NCBI RefSeq assembly: GCF_003034985.1 | Contig: NZ_PZKG01000001.1 | Span: 89,507 to 153,506 of the forward strand | Direction: 5' to 3' | Length of the DNA stretch: 64,000 nt | Source of the DNA: Cereibacter changlensis JA139 | GTDB lineage: Bacteria > Pseudomonadota > Alphaproteobacteria > Rhodobacterales > Rhodobacteraceae | In this document: one piece after another, positions 1 to 8,865 of the stretch | Layout: each line of letters opens with the position of its first letter | Numbering within the stretch: the first letter of the stretch is position 1 | Program-made: the position numbers and the translations under genes | The notes under the pieces: model-generated | The model's database searches: none | What the model was told of the DNA's origin: nothing | Seen by the model: the letters and a program-made list of their open reading frames with translations, nothing else

Positions 1-917
1 GGATGCACCGCAACCTTCTGGGCGGAGCCGAGCGGCTGACCGTGTCGGGCGAGGTCGCCAATCTGGGCGCCAGCAACAGCGGCGTGGACTACGTTCTCGG
101 CGTGACGCTGGACCGTCCGGCGACGCTGACAGCGGACACCACGCTGAGCTTCCATATCGACGCGGCCCGTCTGGACGAGGAAGATTACCTCTCCAACACC
201 TCGGCCATCGGCGCGACCTTCTCGCATATCTTCAGCCAGCAGCTGAGCGCCTCGGTCGGGGTGGACTACAGCTATTCCGACGTGACCGACGACACCGGCG
301 CCTATATCTACCGCACGCTGCGACTGCCGCTGGGCGTGATCTGGAACACCCGCGACGAGGATCTGGATGCGACGGAGGGCCATTACGTCGACGCGATGCT
401 GACGCCCTTCGTCGGCTTCGGCGACACCGATTCCGGCGGGCAGCTGAAGCTGGACGCGCGGGCCTATCGCAGCTTCGGCGAGGAGCGGCGGGTGACCTTC
501 GCCGGACGGGCGCAGGCCGGGGCGGTGTTCGGCTCGGACCTCTACGCCACGCCGCGTGACCTGCTGTTCTATTCGGGCGGCGGCGGCACGGTGCGGGGCC
601 AGCCCTACCAGTCGCTGGGCGTGCGGCCCGACCCGGCGGATGAGGATTACAAGATCGGCGGCACCGAATTCGCCGCCCTGTCGCTGGAGGCGCGGGTCGG
701 CGTGACCAAGAAGATCGGCGTCGTCGGCTTCGTCGACGCGGGCTATGTCTCGGCTTCGGGCGTCGACTCCTCGGGCGACGACTTCCACGCGGGGGCCGGT
801 CTGGGTCTGCGCTATGACACCGGCTTCGGCCCGATCCGCGTCGACGTCGCCACCCCGGTCTCGGGCGACACCGGCGACGGGGTGCAGATCTATGTCGGCA
901 TAGGACAATCCTTCTGA
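1..917 (+). CDS. tamA: TamA, outer-membrane translocation/assembly barrel (C-terminal part, 5'-truncated)
   Basis: This is the last 304 or so residues of a BamA/Omp85-superfamily barrel protein. The frame is open to the left edge, so the real start lies outside the window and the Met at base 3 is internal. The residues visible alternate as in amphipathic beta strands, contain an Omp85-like segment near residues 180-205 (GGGGTVRGQ, matching the conserved G-x-x-x-x-RG turn) and end in a terminal Phe, as expected for a barrel recognised by BamA. The next gene is tamB and overlaps it by one base (TGATG). In the family, TamA sits in the outer membrane and works with TamB in delivering proteins or lipids. 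The TamA rather than BamA assignment rests mainly on this neighbour. Confidence 0.88.
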   Translation, partial: MHRNLLGGAERLTVSGEVANLGASNSGVDYVLGVTLDRPATLTADTTLSFHIDAARLDEEDYLSNTSAIGATFSHIFSQQLSASVGVDYSYSDVTDDTGAYIYRTLRLPLGVIWNTRDEDLDATEGHYVDAMLTPFVGFGDTDSGGQLKLDARAYRSFGEERRVTFAGRAQAGAVFGSDLYATPRDLLFYSGGGGTVRGQPYQSLGVRPDPADEDYKIGGTEFAALSLEARVGVTKKIGVVGFVDAGYVSASGVDSSGDDFHAGAGLGLRYDTGFGPIRVDVATPVSGDTGDGVQIYVGIGQSF

Positions 918-3900
918 TGCGCAATCTCGTCTTCCTGCTCTGGCTTCTGATCCCCTTGGCCCCTGTCGCCGCCCCCGCCCAGACCGAGGAGGCGGACCGC
1001 GGCTTCCTGACCGGTTTCCTCGAGGACAACCTGTCCAGCGCCGGACGCGAGGTGACGATCACCGGCTTCGCCGGGGCTCTGTCGTCGCGGGCGACCATCG
1101 CCGAGATGACCTTCGCCGACGGCGAGGGCATCTGGCTGACGCTGCGCGACCTGTCGCTGGACTGGAGCCGCAGCGCCCTGCTGCGCGGCCGGCTGTCGGT
1201 GACCGAGCTGACCGCCGGCGAGATCATCGTCGCGCGCCGCCCGGTGACCGAGGGGGAAGATCTGCCCTCGCCCGAGGCGACCGAATTCTCGCTGCCCGAG
1301 CTGCCGGTCTCGATCGAGATCGGCCGGTTGGCTGCCGAGCGGCTGGAGCTGGGGGCCGGGGTGATCGGCAGCCCGCTGACCGCCTCGCTGGAGGCCAAGG
1401 TGGTGCTGGACGGCGGCGAGGGCGGCGTGACGCTGACCGCCAACCGGACGGATGACGGCGCGGAGGGCAGTCTGGCGCTGAACGCCAGCTATTCCAACGA
1501 GACGCGGCAGCTGGTGCTGGACCTCGACGTGACCGAGGACGAGGGCGGCATCGCCGCGACGCTGCTTGACCTGCCGGGCGCTCCGGCGGTCGACCTGACC
1601 ATCGCGGGCTCCGGTCCGATCGAGAACTATGCCGCCGACATCCGGCTGGCGACCGGCGGGACCGACCGGCTGGCCGGACAGGTGACGCTGCAGGGCAACG
1701 CCACGAGCGGCCGCAGCTTCACCGCCGAGCTGGGCGGCGACGTGGCGCCGCTGTTCCTGCCGGAATACGCCGAGTTCTTCGGCCCCGACGTGCGGCTGGC
1801 GGTGACCGGCGAACGCGCGGCGGATGGCCGGCTCGACCTGAGCCAGCTGGCGGTGCAGACCCGGGCGCTGACGCTGGACGGCCAGCTGGTCCTCGCCTCG
1901 GACGGGCTGCCGGAACGCATCGACCTGACCGGGCGGATCGCGCTGGAGGATGGCTCGCCGGTGCTGCTGCCGCTGGGCAGCGGGCCCGAGACCCGGCTGA
2001 CCAGCGCCGATCTGGTGGTGAGCTACGACTCGCAGCAGGATGCCGGCTGGAAGGCGGATGTGCGGGTCGTCGGGCTGGACCGCCCGGATTTCGCCGCCGA
2101 CCGCTTCACCCTCGACGGGTCGGGGCGGATCAACCGGCGCGAGGGCAAGGCCGTGGTCGGCGGCACGCTGAACTATGGCGCGGAAGGGCTGAGCCCGGCC
2201 AATGCCGATCTGGCGACGGCGCTGGGGCCGCAGCTGGAGGGCAGCGCCACCTTCTTCTGGAGCGAGGGCGGCGACGGGCTGCGGCTGCCGCGGCTGACGC
2301 TGGAGGGCGAGGATTACGGGCTGACCGCCGGGCTGCGGCTGGAGGGGCTGGACAGCGGGCTGACGGTCTATGGCCGCGGCGACCTGCGCTTTGCGGAGCT
2401 GGCGCGGTTTTCCGGTCTGGCCGGGCGGCCCTTGGCCGGCAGCGGCACGGCCAGCCTGACCGGCAGCTATGCGCTGCTCGGCGGCGCTATCGACGCCGAG
2501 GGCACGGTGGCGGGTAACGACCTCGCCATTGGTCAGTCGGAACTCGACGGGCTGCTGCGCGGCGCGTCGGAGGTGGATTTCTCGGTGCTGCGCGACACCA
2601 ACGGCACCACGCTGCGCGCGCTGGAGATCCGGGCCAGCACGCTTCTGGCGCAGGCCTCGGGCACGGTGGCGAGCGGCGGCAGCGACCTGAGCGCCACGCT
2701 GGCCTTCCGCGACCTGTCGGTGCTGGGCGATAGCTATGCCGGCAGTCTGGAAGGGCAGGCCCGGTTCAGCGGCACGCCGGAGGCGGGGCAGGTCAGCTTC
2801 GAGGCGAAGGGCAATGGACTGGCCATCGGCCAGCCGCAGGCCGACGCCCTGCTGCGCGGCGAGTCGACGCTGCGGCTGACCGGCAGTCTGGACGAGGGCG
2901 CGCTGGAGCTGCGAGAGCTGGCGGTGAACGCCGCCAACCTGCGGCTGACCGCCGACGGGCGGCTGGCGACCGAGGGCAGCGACGTTTCGGCGGAGCTGGC
3001 CTTCCCCGACCTGTCGGTGCTCGGCGCGGGCTATCGCGGCGCGCTGGAGGCCACGGCGCGCTTCGCCGGCACGCCGCAGAACGCCACGATCACCGCCGAG
3101 GCGACGGGCAACCGGCTGGCGATCGGCAGTCAGCAGGCCGACGCGCTGCTGGCCGGGCAGAGCGCCCTGTCGCTGGCGATGCGGCTGGAGGATGGCGCGC
3201 TGAAGATCGACCGGGCGCGGCTGAACAACCCGCAACTCACCGTCGACGCCACCGGGTCGGTGGCCGGCGCGGTGCGGCAACTGGCGCTGGAGGCGCGGCT
3301 GGCCAATCTGGCGCTGGTCGTGCCGCAATTCCCCGGCGCGCTGACGCTGAACGGCACGGCGGAGGAGAGCGGCGGCAGCTACCGGCTGAACCTGCAGGCG
3401 CAGGGGCCGGGCGGGATCAACCTGCGCACGACCGGCACGCTGGCCTCGAACCTGTCGACGGCCAACCTCGCGATCGCCGGCTCGGCGCAGGCGGCGCTGG
3501 CCAATGCCTTCATCGCGCCGCGCACGGTGACCGGACCGCTGAACCTTGACCTGCGGCTGAACGGGCCGCTGGCGCTGGGGTCGCTCTCCGGCACGGTGTC
3601 GACCAGCGGCGGGCGGATCGCCGATCCGGCGCTGGCCATCGCGCTGAGCGATGTGGCCGCCACGGCCAACCTGTCGGGCGGGCGGGCGCAGATCAGCGCC
3701 AGCGCCGCCGGCACCGAGGGCGGGCGGCTCGAGGTCTCGGGCGGCATCGGGCTGACGCCGCCGCTGGAGTCCGATCTGACCATCCGGGTGCAGCGCATGG
3801 TGCTGAAGGATCCGGAGCTGTTCACCACCACGGCCTCGGGCCCGATCACCCTGAGCGGCCCGTTGAGCGGCGGCGCCACCATCGCCGGGCGGATCGAGCT

Positions 3901-4756
3901 GGAGGAGACCGAGCTGCGCATCCCCTCGACCGGCTTCGGCGGGGCCTCGGGCCTCGACAACCTGCAGCATGTCAACGAGCCGGCCCCGGTGCGGGCGACC
4001 CGGGCGCGGGCGCGGCTGATCGACACCGGCGCGAGCCGGGGCGGCGGCGCGGCGCGGCGGCCCTTCGGGCTGAACCTGACCATCAGCTCGCCGGACCGGA
4101 TCTTCATCCGCGGCCGCGGGCTGGATGCCGAGCTGGGCGGCGAGCTGCTGATCAGCGGCACCACCGCCAATGTGGTGCCCTCCGGCGCCTTCAACCTGAT
4201 CCGCGGCCGGCTCGACATCCTCGGCAAGCGGCTGGTGCTGAGCGAGGCGCTGCTGCAGCTGCAGGGCGATTTCGTGCCCTATGTCCGGGTGGTGGCCTCG
4301 AACGAGAGCGACGGCATCATCTCGTCAGTGGTGATCCAGGGCCAGGTGGACGAGCCGGAGGTCAGCTTCTCCTCGGTGCCTGAACTGCCGCAGGAAGAGG
4401 TGCTGTCGCGGCTGCTCTTCGGCCGCGGGCTGGCCTCGATCTCGGCGCTGCAGGCGGCGCAGCTGGCCTCGGCGGTGGCGACGCTGGCCGGGCGCGGCGG
4501 GCAGGGCATCGTCGGCAACCTGCGCGAGGGCTTCGGGCTCGACGATCTGGACATCGTCACCGACGCCGAGGGCGACGCCTCGCTGCGGGCCGGGAAATAC
4601 CTGTCGGAGAATGTCTACACCGAGATCGAGGTGGGCCAGCAGGGCCAGAGCCAGATCAACCTGAACCTCGACGTGACCCGCAACGTCACGGTGCGCGGCA
4701 GCGCCGGGGGTGACGGCGGCACCAGCCTCGGGGTGTTCATCGAGAAGGACTACTGA
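917..4756 (+). CDS. tamB: TamB, inner-membrane-anchored translocation/assembly module protein
   Basis: A 1279-residue protein with an N-terminal hydrophobic signal/anchor (residues 1-21), a very long beta-rich body and a DUF490/TamB C-terminal domain over roughly the last 330 residues. TamB spans the periplasm and partners TamA in outer-membrane protein assembly and phospholipid transport. The start overlaps the tamA stop (TGATG), so translation is probably coupled. The middle carries a tandem repeat of exactly 99 residues, with copies starting near residues 533, 632 and 731, each opening with a GNxLAIG motif. Length is typical for the family. A long reverse-strand open frame over this gene is a codon-bias shadow. 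Confidence 0.95.
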   Translation: MRNLVFLLWLLIPLAPVAAPAQTEEADRGFLTGFLEDNLSSAGREVTITGFAGALSSRATIAEMTFADGEGIWLTLRDLSLDWSRSALLRGRLSVTELTAGEIIVARRPVTEGEDLPSPEATEFSLPELPVSIEIGRLAAERLELGAGVIGSPLTASLEAKVVLDGGEGGVTLTANRTDDGAEGSLALNASYSNETRQLVLDLDVTEDEGGIAATLLDLPGAPAVDLTIAGSGPIENYAADIRLATGGTDRLAGQVTLQGNATSGRSFTAELGGDVAPLFLPEYAEFFGPDVRLAVTGERAADGRLDLSQLAVQTRALTLDGQLVLASDGLPERIDLTGRIALEDGSPVLLPLGSGPETRLTSADLVVSYDSQQDAGWKADVRVVGLDRPDFAADRFTLDGSGRINRREGKAVVGGTLNYGAEGLSPANADLATALGPQLEGSATFFWSEGGDGLRLPRLTLEGEDYGLTAGLRLEGLDSGLTVYGRGDLRFAELARFSGLAGRPLAGSGTASLTGSYALLGGAIDAEGTVAGNDLAIGQSELDGLLRGASEVDFSVLRDTNGTTLRALEIRASTLLAQASGTVASGGSDLSATLAFRDLSVLGDSYAGSLEGQARFSGTPEAGQVSFEAKGNGLAIGQPQADALLRGESTLRLTGSLDEGALELRELAVNAANLRLTADGRLATEGSDVSAELAFPDLSVLGAGYRGALEATARFAGTPQNATITAEATGNRLAIGSQQADALLAGQSALSLAMRLEDGALKIDRARLNNPQLTVDATGSVAGAVRQLALEARLANLALVVPQFPGALTLNGTAEESGGSYRLNLQAQGPGGINLRTTGTLASNLSTANLAIAGSAQAALANAFIAPRTVTGPLNLDLRLNGPLALGSLSGTVSTSGGRIADPALAIALSDVAATANLSGGRAQISASAAGTEGGRLEVSGGIGLTPPLESDLTIRVQRMVLKDPELFTTTASGPITLSGPLSGGATIAGRIELEETELRIPSTGFGGASGLDNLQHVNEPAPVRATRARARLIDTGASRGGGAARRPFGLNLTISSPDRIFIRGRGLDAELGGELLISGTTANVVPSGAFNLIRGRLDILGKRLVLSEALLQLQGDFVPYVRVVASNESDGIISSVVIQGQVDEPEVSFSSVPELPQEEVLSRLLFGRGLASISALQAAQLASAVATLAGRGGQGIVGNLREGFGLDDLDIVTDAEGDASLRAGKYLSENVYTEIEVGQQGQSQINLNLDVTRNVTVRGSAGGDGGTSLGVFIEKDY
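2513..3403 (+). repeat. Three in-frame 297-bp tandem repeat units inside tamB
   Basis: Units begin at 2513, 2810 and 3107, spaced exactly 297 bp (99 codons). Each starts with a Gly-Asn-x-Leu-Ala-Ile-Gly segment followed about six residues later by a variant of DALLRG. Units 1 and 2 also share AxLAFxDLSVLGxxYxGxLE and a closing ARFxGTP. The third unit keeps the opening but diverges in its second half. This looks like old internal duplication of a beta-strand module, not a recent DNA repeat, because the copies differ at many bases. Confidence 0.8.
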
Positions 4757-4763
4757 TCGGGGG

Positions 4764-5600
4764 TCATTGCGGCGAGGCGCGCACCGCGTCCACCGCCGCG
4801 CCCAGCAGCACCGAGAAGGCGCTGAGATAGAGCCAGAGCATCAGCGCCACCACGGCGCCGATGGAGCCGTAGACCTCGTTGTAATTGGCGAAATTGGCGA
4901 GGTAGTAGACCAGCCCGCGCGACACCAGCGCCCAGAGCACCACCGAGACGCCGAGCCCGAGGGTGATGACCGGGCGCGGGCTGCCCTTGGGCCGGTTCGG
5001 CCCCAGCCGGTAGACCAGCGCCACGCCGAAGACCACCAGCAGCATGCCGAGCCCGACATTGGCCAGCTCCAGCACCTTGGCGGTGGCCTGGCCCAAGGGC
5101 AGGAAGGTGATGATCAGCGGCGCCACCACGTTGAGCAGCATCGCCGCCAGCACCACGCCGACCAGCGTCAGGGTCAGCACGATGGCGCGCACCATGTCCC
5201 AGAGCCCGGCGCGGCTGGGCAGGCGATGGGTGGAGTTGAGGCCGCGGATCATCGCCGCCACCCCGGCCCGCGCCGACCAGAGCGCGATGCCGGTCGACAG
5301 CGCGCTGGCCCAGCCGAGGTGCCGGGTATTGGCCGCGAGCAGCGATTCCACCTGGTTGGAGATCAGCTTGTAGGCCTCGACCGGGACGAAATCCTGCGCC
5401 AGCGCCAGCTGCTGGCGGATCACGCCGGGGTCGGAGGCCCAGCCCCAGATGGCGATAACCGCCGCCACGGCAGGGAAGATCGCGAGAAAGCAGAAGAAGG
5501 CGATCCCCGCGGCGGCCATGTTCAGATCGGCCGAATCGACTCGATCCAGGAGCTTGAGAAGAAACTTCCACCCGCTGCGCCACCGGCTTTCCTGCTGCAA
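4764..5600 (-). CDS. YihY/virulence factor BrkB family membrane protein
   Basis: 278 residues with about six hydrophobic segments. The N-terminal region (about residues 19-55) has the family pattern of a short cytoplasmic stretch followed by AAGIAFFCFLAIFP and a long helix. A later conserved region reads YKLISNQVESLL. YihY/BrkB proteins are inner-membrane proteins of uncertain function. Early claims that they are ribonuclease BN or serum-resistance factors are not generally accepted. It is convergent with tamB, with only seven bases between the stops. The protein ends in a short polar tail after the last helix. Confidence 0.88.
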   Translation of the reverse strand: MQQESRWRSGWKFLLKLLDRVDSADLNMAAAGIAFFCFLAIFPAVAAVIAIWGWASDPGVIRQQLALAQDFVPVEAYKLISNQVESLLAANTRHLGWASALSTGIALWSARAGVAAMIRGLNSTHRLPSRAGLWDMVRAIVLTLTLVGVVLAAMLLNVVAPLIITFLPLGQATAKVLELANVGLGMLLVVFGVALVYRLGPNRPKGSPRPVITLGLGVSVVLWALVSRGLVYYLANFANYNEVYGSIGAVVALMLWLYLSAFSVLLGAAVDAVRASPQ

Positions 5601-5627
5601 AGTCTGAACTCTCTTCGTTCTGAATCA

Positions 5628-5653
5628 AAAGGCCCGCGGTGAGGCGGGCCTTT
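5628..5653 (-). terminator. Rho-independent terminator of the YjbE-like gene
   Basis: A 10-bp perfect stem (5628-5637 with 5644-5653, AAAGGCCCGC arms) and a six-base loop. Read on the minus strand it is followed by a T-rich run. It lies just past the stop of the small gene at 5689 and ahead of the BrkB-family gene, so it should end transcription of the polysaccharide locus. Confidence 0.8.
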
Positions 5654-5688
5654 CTTGCAGAAGGAACGCCTGTTGCGACCCTATACGA

Positions 5689-5940
5689 TCATTTCGGGGT
5701 CGTCGTGGTCGAAGAGGTATCGCTGTCATCATTCGCCGCGGCGACGACGGCGACCAGAGCCACGGCCCCGAGGACCGAGAGCGTCAGCCCGGCGCCGAGG
5801 CCACCGGCGATCCCCCCCGGGGCGGCGACGCTGGCGGCCGGCGGCGGGGCATCGACGACGACCACGTTCTGCACGGTCTGGGCGGCTGCGGCCGAGGCCG
5901 TGAGGGCGGTTGCGGCGAGGAAAGCAGTAAGTCTTTTCAT
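5689..5940 (-). CDS. Small secreted YjbE/GfcA-like protein
   Basis: 83 residues: an N-terminal signal peptide (about residues 1-20, ending AAAA-QT), a Pro/Ala/Val segment, a Gly/Ala/Val-rich hydrophobic stretch (about 45-68), then an acidic DDSD and a Ser/Thr-rich tail. This layout (signal, small-residue hydrophobic segment, poly-Thr tail) resembles the small first gene of enterobacterial yjbEFGH/gfcABCD exopolysaccharide operons. Its position directly after yjbF and yjbH supports this. The start has a GGAG seven bases upstream. The assignment is by composition and context, since such short proteins have little alignable sequence. Confidence 0.65.
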   Translation of the reverse strand: MKRLTAFLAATALTASAAAAQTVQNVVVVDAPPPAASVAAPGGIAGGLGAGLTLSVLGAVALVAVVAAANDDSDTSSTTTTPK

Positions 5941-5994
5941 ACCATTTCTCCAGGTTACTGATCACTGGCTCTGGATACCACAGGGCCGCTTTCC

Positions 5995-6022
5995 AGGATA
6001 GTCTGCCGCACCGGCCAATCAA
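5995..6022 (-). promoter_or_regulatory. Candidate sigma70-type promoter for the YjbE-like gene
   Basis: On the minus strand there is TTGATT (6022-6017), a 16-base spacer and TATCCT (6000-5995), about 55 bases before the start of the small gene. The -35 element overlaps the yjbF stop codon. Such a promoter would let the abundant small protein be made independently of yjbH-yjbF. It is a match by eye only. Confidence 0.35.
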
Positions 6023-6675
6023 TCGACAATGCGTTGCAGCAGGATTCTGCCAAGCTTTTGATCGAAAATCTGCCGGGATTGCCGGATGGTCCCGCCGTTT
6101 TCCAGCCAGAATTCGTTGGTGAACCGCCCGCCGGGGCCTTCGCAGCGCTCTTCCACCAGCGTGGTGCGGTAGGTCCTGCCGATGACCTCGATCATTCTCT
6201 CGCCGCGCGTTGCCAATGCGCAACGGTAGGGCAGCCGCACCGTCCGGTCCAGCCCGTCGAGCTGGTAGTGCACCCGGTCATGCTGGCCGCTTCCGCGGGC
6301 GATCTGCGCCGCGGTCGGGGCCTCGGAAGACATCAGGTCGGGGCCGAGACCGCGGGTCGCCAGCAGCACGCCGTCGTGCAGCGCCAGGGCCTTGTGGTCG
6401 GCGGAGGACCAGGTGGTGACGCCGCCATTGCTGCCGAAGGGCGCCAGCAGCGCCGAGGCGCCGGTCGCTTCGACCGTGGCGAGGGCCAAGGGCGTGGTGA
6501 TCCCGGCCAGCGCGGCGCGGGTGAGACCCATCTCTTCCGGGCGCAGCGGTCGGTTCTGGTCGCGGTCGGTCACCGCGCCCAGCGCGGCGCGCAGCAGCCG
6601 CACCCGGTCGGAGGATTGCTCGTCCGAGCCGCAGCCGGCCAGCAGAAGCAACGGGATCAGGAACAGAAGCCTCAT
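6019..6675 (-). CDS. yjbF: YjbF/GfcB-family outer-membrane lipoprotein
   Basis: 218 residues. It begins MRLLFLIPLLLLAGC, a textbook lipoprotein signal with lipobox LAGC (Cys15). I chose the ATG at 6675, which overlaps the yjbH stop (ATGA), over an in-frame ATG 18 bases upstream, because it gives the correct lipoprotein N-terminus. The YjbF (GfcB) family acts in export of extracellular polysaccharide in enterobacteria. The exact mechanism is unknown. It sits between yjbH and a YjbE-like gene, matching that operon, but no yjbG is present. Confidence 0.82.
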   Translation of the reverse strand: MRLLFLIPLLLLAGCGSDEQSSDRVRLLRAALGAVTDRDQNRPLRPEEMGLTRAALAGITTPLALATVEATGASALLAPFGSNGGVTTWSSADHKALALHDGVLLATRGLGPDLMSSEAPTAAQIARGSGQHDRVHYQLDGLDRTVRLPYRCALATRGERMIEVIGRTYRTTLVEERCEGPGGRFTNEFWLENGGTIRQSRQIFDQKLGRILLQRIVD

Positions 6676-8828
6676 TTCCAGAACCTCCCCCATTGCCGGT
6701 CCAGCCCGCGGCCCTGATGATCCTGCAACATCTCGTAGAGCCGCCCCTCCACCGCCAGCCGCGCGCCGCCGTCGCGGGTCAGTGGCCGCAGCGTGTAGGC
6801 CGAGGTCTGCCGCGTCGGCTGGCCGAGGATCACCGTCAGCGGGATCTCCAGCCGGATGCCCTTGTCGAAGGAGCCTTCGCCGAAGTCCTCGGCCGAGACA
6901 TCCGTCTTGGTGGCGAAGGCGCCGATCTTCCAGCCATTGGCGAATTGCCGGCTGAGCGACAGCGTGGCGCCGACATCGCCGGCCAGATAGCGGCCGACGT
7001 CGAGCTGGGCGGTGAACTCGTCGCCGAAGTCGTAATATGCCGAGACATGGCCGGTGACGACATCATAGGCCGCATCGCCGCGGAGGAAGCCGAAGCGCTG
7101 GTCGAAACCGCGCTTGCGGGCGTAGTTCACCTCGGCGCCCAGCGCGAGCCGGCTGTTCACCGGACGCCACAGCAGCTCGGCCGAGGCGCCGCCATACATC
7201 CGCTCCAGATAGCCCAGCGTCACCCGGGAATAGAGCGCGTCGGCGGGGCGGGCGTACCAGGTGGCGGTCAGCCGCTCCAGCGCGGTCTCGCCCTCGGCGC
7301 TGTAGCGCCCGGTGTCGCTGCGGACATGCGGCAGCACCGAGTTCGATGAGCTCTGCGCCTCGTCGATGTTGCCGGCCAGCTTCTGCGTGACCGAGCCGGA
7401 CAGCAGCAGCCCCGGCGCGACCCGGTATTGGCCGCGCAGGCGCAGCCCGAGATCGGCGCGCAGCGGTTCCTCGGGGTCGAACAGGCTGGTGCGCAGGTAG
7501 GGGGAGAGTGACCAGCTGAAGCCGGGATAGAGCGCGGGGTCGGGCTGCAGCGGGGCCAGCGGCGGGCCGACCTCGGTGATCGCCACCTGCGGGCGCAGGG
7601 CAGTCGCCGCGTCGGGCGCGAATTCCAGCCGCTCCAGATCGGCGCGGCGCAGCACCACGCGGGCGGTCGGGACGCCGTTCACCACCGGCACGATCTCGAA
7701 GCGCTCGACCGAGGCGGGCAGCGCCCAGGCCATGGCGCGGGCGGTGCGGCCGATGGCCTGGGCCTCGGCGTCGTGGCGGGTGTTGCGGATGCGCAGCTCG
7801 GCGGCCTCGCTGGTGAGGGCCAGCGCCTCGATATGGATGCCGCTGTCGGTCAGCACCTTCTGCATGTTGCCGCGCAGCAGCCGGTTGGCGTCGGGCTGGC
7901 CGACCCAATCCGGCGACCATGCCCCCGGGTTCGCCGCGCGTGGCGGGCGCGGCCGGATCGGCACCGGGGCGTCATCGACGAGGCCCACCGAGGCGCGGTC
8001 GCGCGGGTCGATCAGGAAATGCACGGCGAGGCCGAACTCGCTGCCGTGCAGGGAATAGACCCCCAGCTGCACCCCGGGGTTGGGCCGGTACTCGACGCCG
8101 AAGTTGAAGGGGCTGCGGTGCTCGAACACCCGGCGGGCGCCGGATTCCACCTCGTAGGCGTCGGAGGAATATTCCGCCTTCAGCGCCCAGCGCTGCGACG
8201 GTTGCCATTCGATGCCGGCGAAGGGGGCGTAGCGGCCGCGGAACCACTGGTCGGCGTTGATCTCGCCGCCGGTGCTGTCGGGGATGAAGGCCGGGCGGTC
8301 GCCGAAGCGGCCGATGTCGCCCTCGCTGCCCAGCCGGCCCCAGCCGAGGCCGGCGGTCAGCGCGAGTTCACGCGTCAGGTGCTTGGTGGCGACGATGTAT
8401 TCGCCGGAGAGCACGCCGGTGCCGATGAAATCCTGCAGGCCGACGGCGAGCGCCGGACGATAGCGGCCCTCGCTGAGGATCTGGTAGCGCAGGTCGAAGC
8501 TGCGGTCGTAATAGGTGTCGAAGGCGTTCACACCGGTTCGCTCCGCCTCGGGCAGCGTGGCGTTCCAATCGCGGATGCCGGCGTAGCGGAAGCTGGCCGA
8601 GAGCCGCGGCGTGATCTGGAAGCCGAGCGTGGTGCGGCCGATGCCGCCGAAGAAGCTGGTCGAGGCGGTCAGCACCCCGTCGCGCTGCGCCTCGGCCGAG
8701 GGCATGTCGATCAGCCCGGAGGCGCCGTAGAAGTTCAGCGTCGGCCGGGTCTGCGCCGCGCCGGGAACCGCGGCGAGCAGGGCGACGCCGGCCAGCAGGC
8801 CGGGCCAAGGCGAATGGGGATTGGTCAT
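6672..8828 (-). CDS. yjbH: YjbH/GfcD-family outer-membrane beta-barrel protein
   Basis: 718 residues from the ATG at 8828, which is preceded by GAGG. An in-frame start 90 bases further upstream would add an Arg-rich, non-signal-like segment. The N-terminus is a signal peptide (about residues 1-26, cleavage near GAAQ-TR), followed by the conserved LNFYGASGLIDMPSA that opens YjbH proteins. The rest alternates like a large barrel. YjbH is thought to be an outer-membrane partner in polysaccharide secretion. It is coupled to yjbF downstream (ATGA) and follows the polysaccharide epimerase by 37 bases. Confidence 0.87.
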   Translation of the reverse strand: MTNPHSPWPGLLAGVALLAAVPGAAQTRPTLNFYGASGLIDMPSAEAQRDGVLTASTSFFGGIGRTTLGFQITPRLSASFRYAGIRDWNATLPEAERTGVNAFDTYYDRSFDLRYQILSEGRYRPALAVGLQDFIGTGVLSGEYIVATKHLTRELALTAGLGWGRLGSEGDIGRFGDRPAFIPDSTGGEINADQWFRGRYAPFAGIEWQPSQRWALKAEYSSDAYEVESGARRVFEHRSPFNFGVEYRPNPGVQLGVYSLHGSEFGLAVHFLIDPRDRASVGLVDDAPVPIRPRPPRAANPGAWSPDWVGQPDANRLLRGNMQKVLTDSGIHIEALALTSEAAELRIRNTRHDAEAQAIGRTARAMAWALPASVERFEIVPVVNGVPTARVVLRRADLERLEFAPDAATALRPQVAITEVGPPLAPLQPDPALYPGFSWSLSPYLRTSLFDPEEPLRADLGLRLRGQYRVAPGLLLSGSVTQKLAGNIDEAQSSSNSVLPHVRSDTGRYSAEGETALERLTATWYARPADALYSRVTLGYLERMYGGASAELLWRPVNSRLALGAEVNYARKRGFDQRFGFLRGDAAYDVVTGHVSAYYDFGDEFTAQLDVGRYLAGDVGATLSLSRQFANGWKIGAFATKTDVSAEDFGEGSFDKGIRLEIPLTVILGQPTRQTSAYTLRPLTRDGGARLAVEGRLYEMLQDHQGRGLDRQWGRFWK

Positions 8829-8865
8829 CGTCACCTCGTTGCACTCGTACACACCTTCCCGGGCC

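Noticed and set aside
890..3970. Open frame of 1026 codons on the minus strand over tamB
   Set aside because: The translation is Arg/Gln/Pro-rich low-complexity with no domain, and it mirrors codon bias of the high-GC tamB frame.
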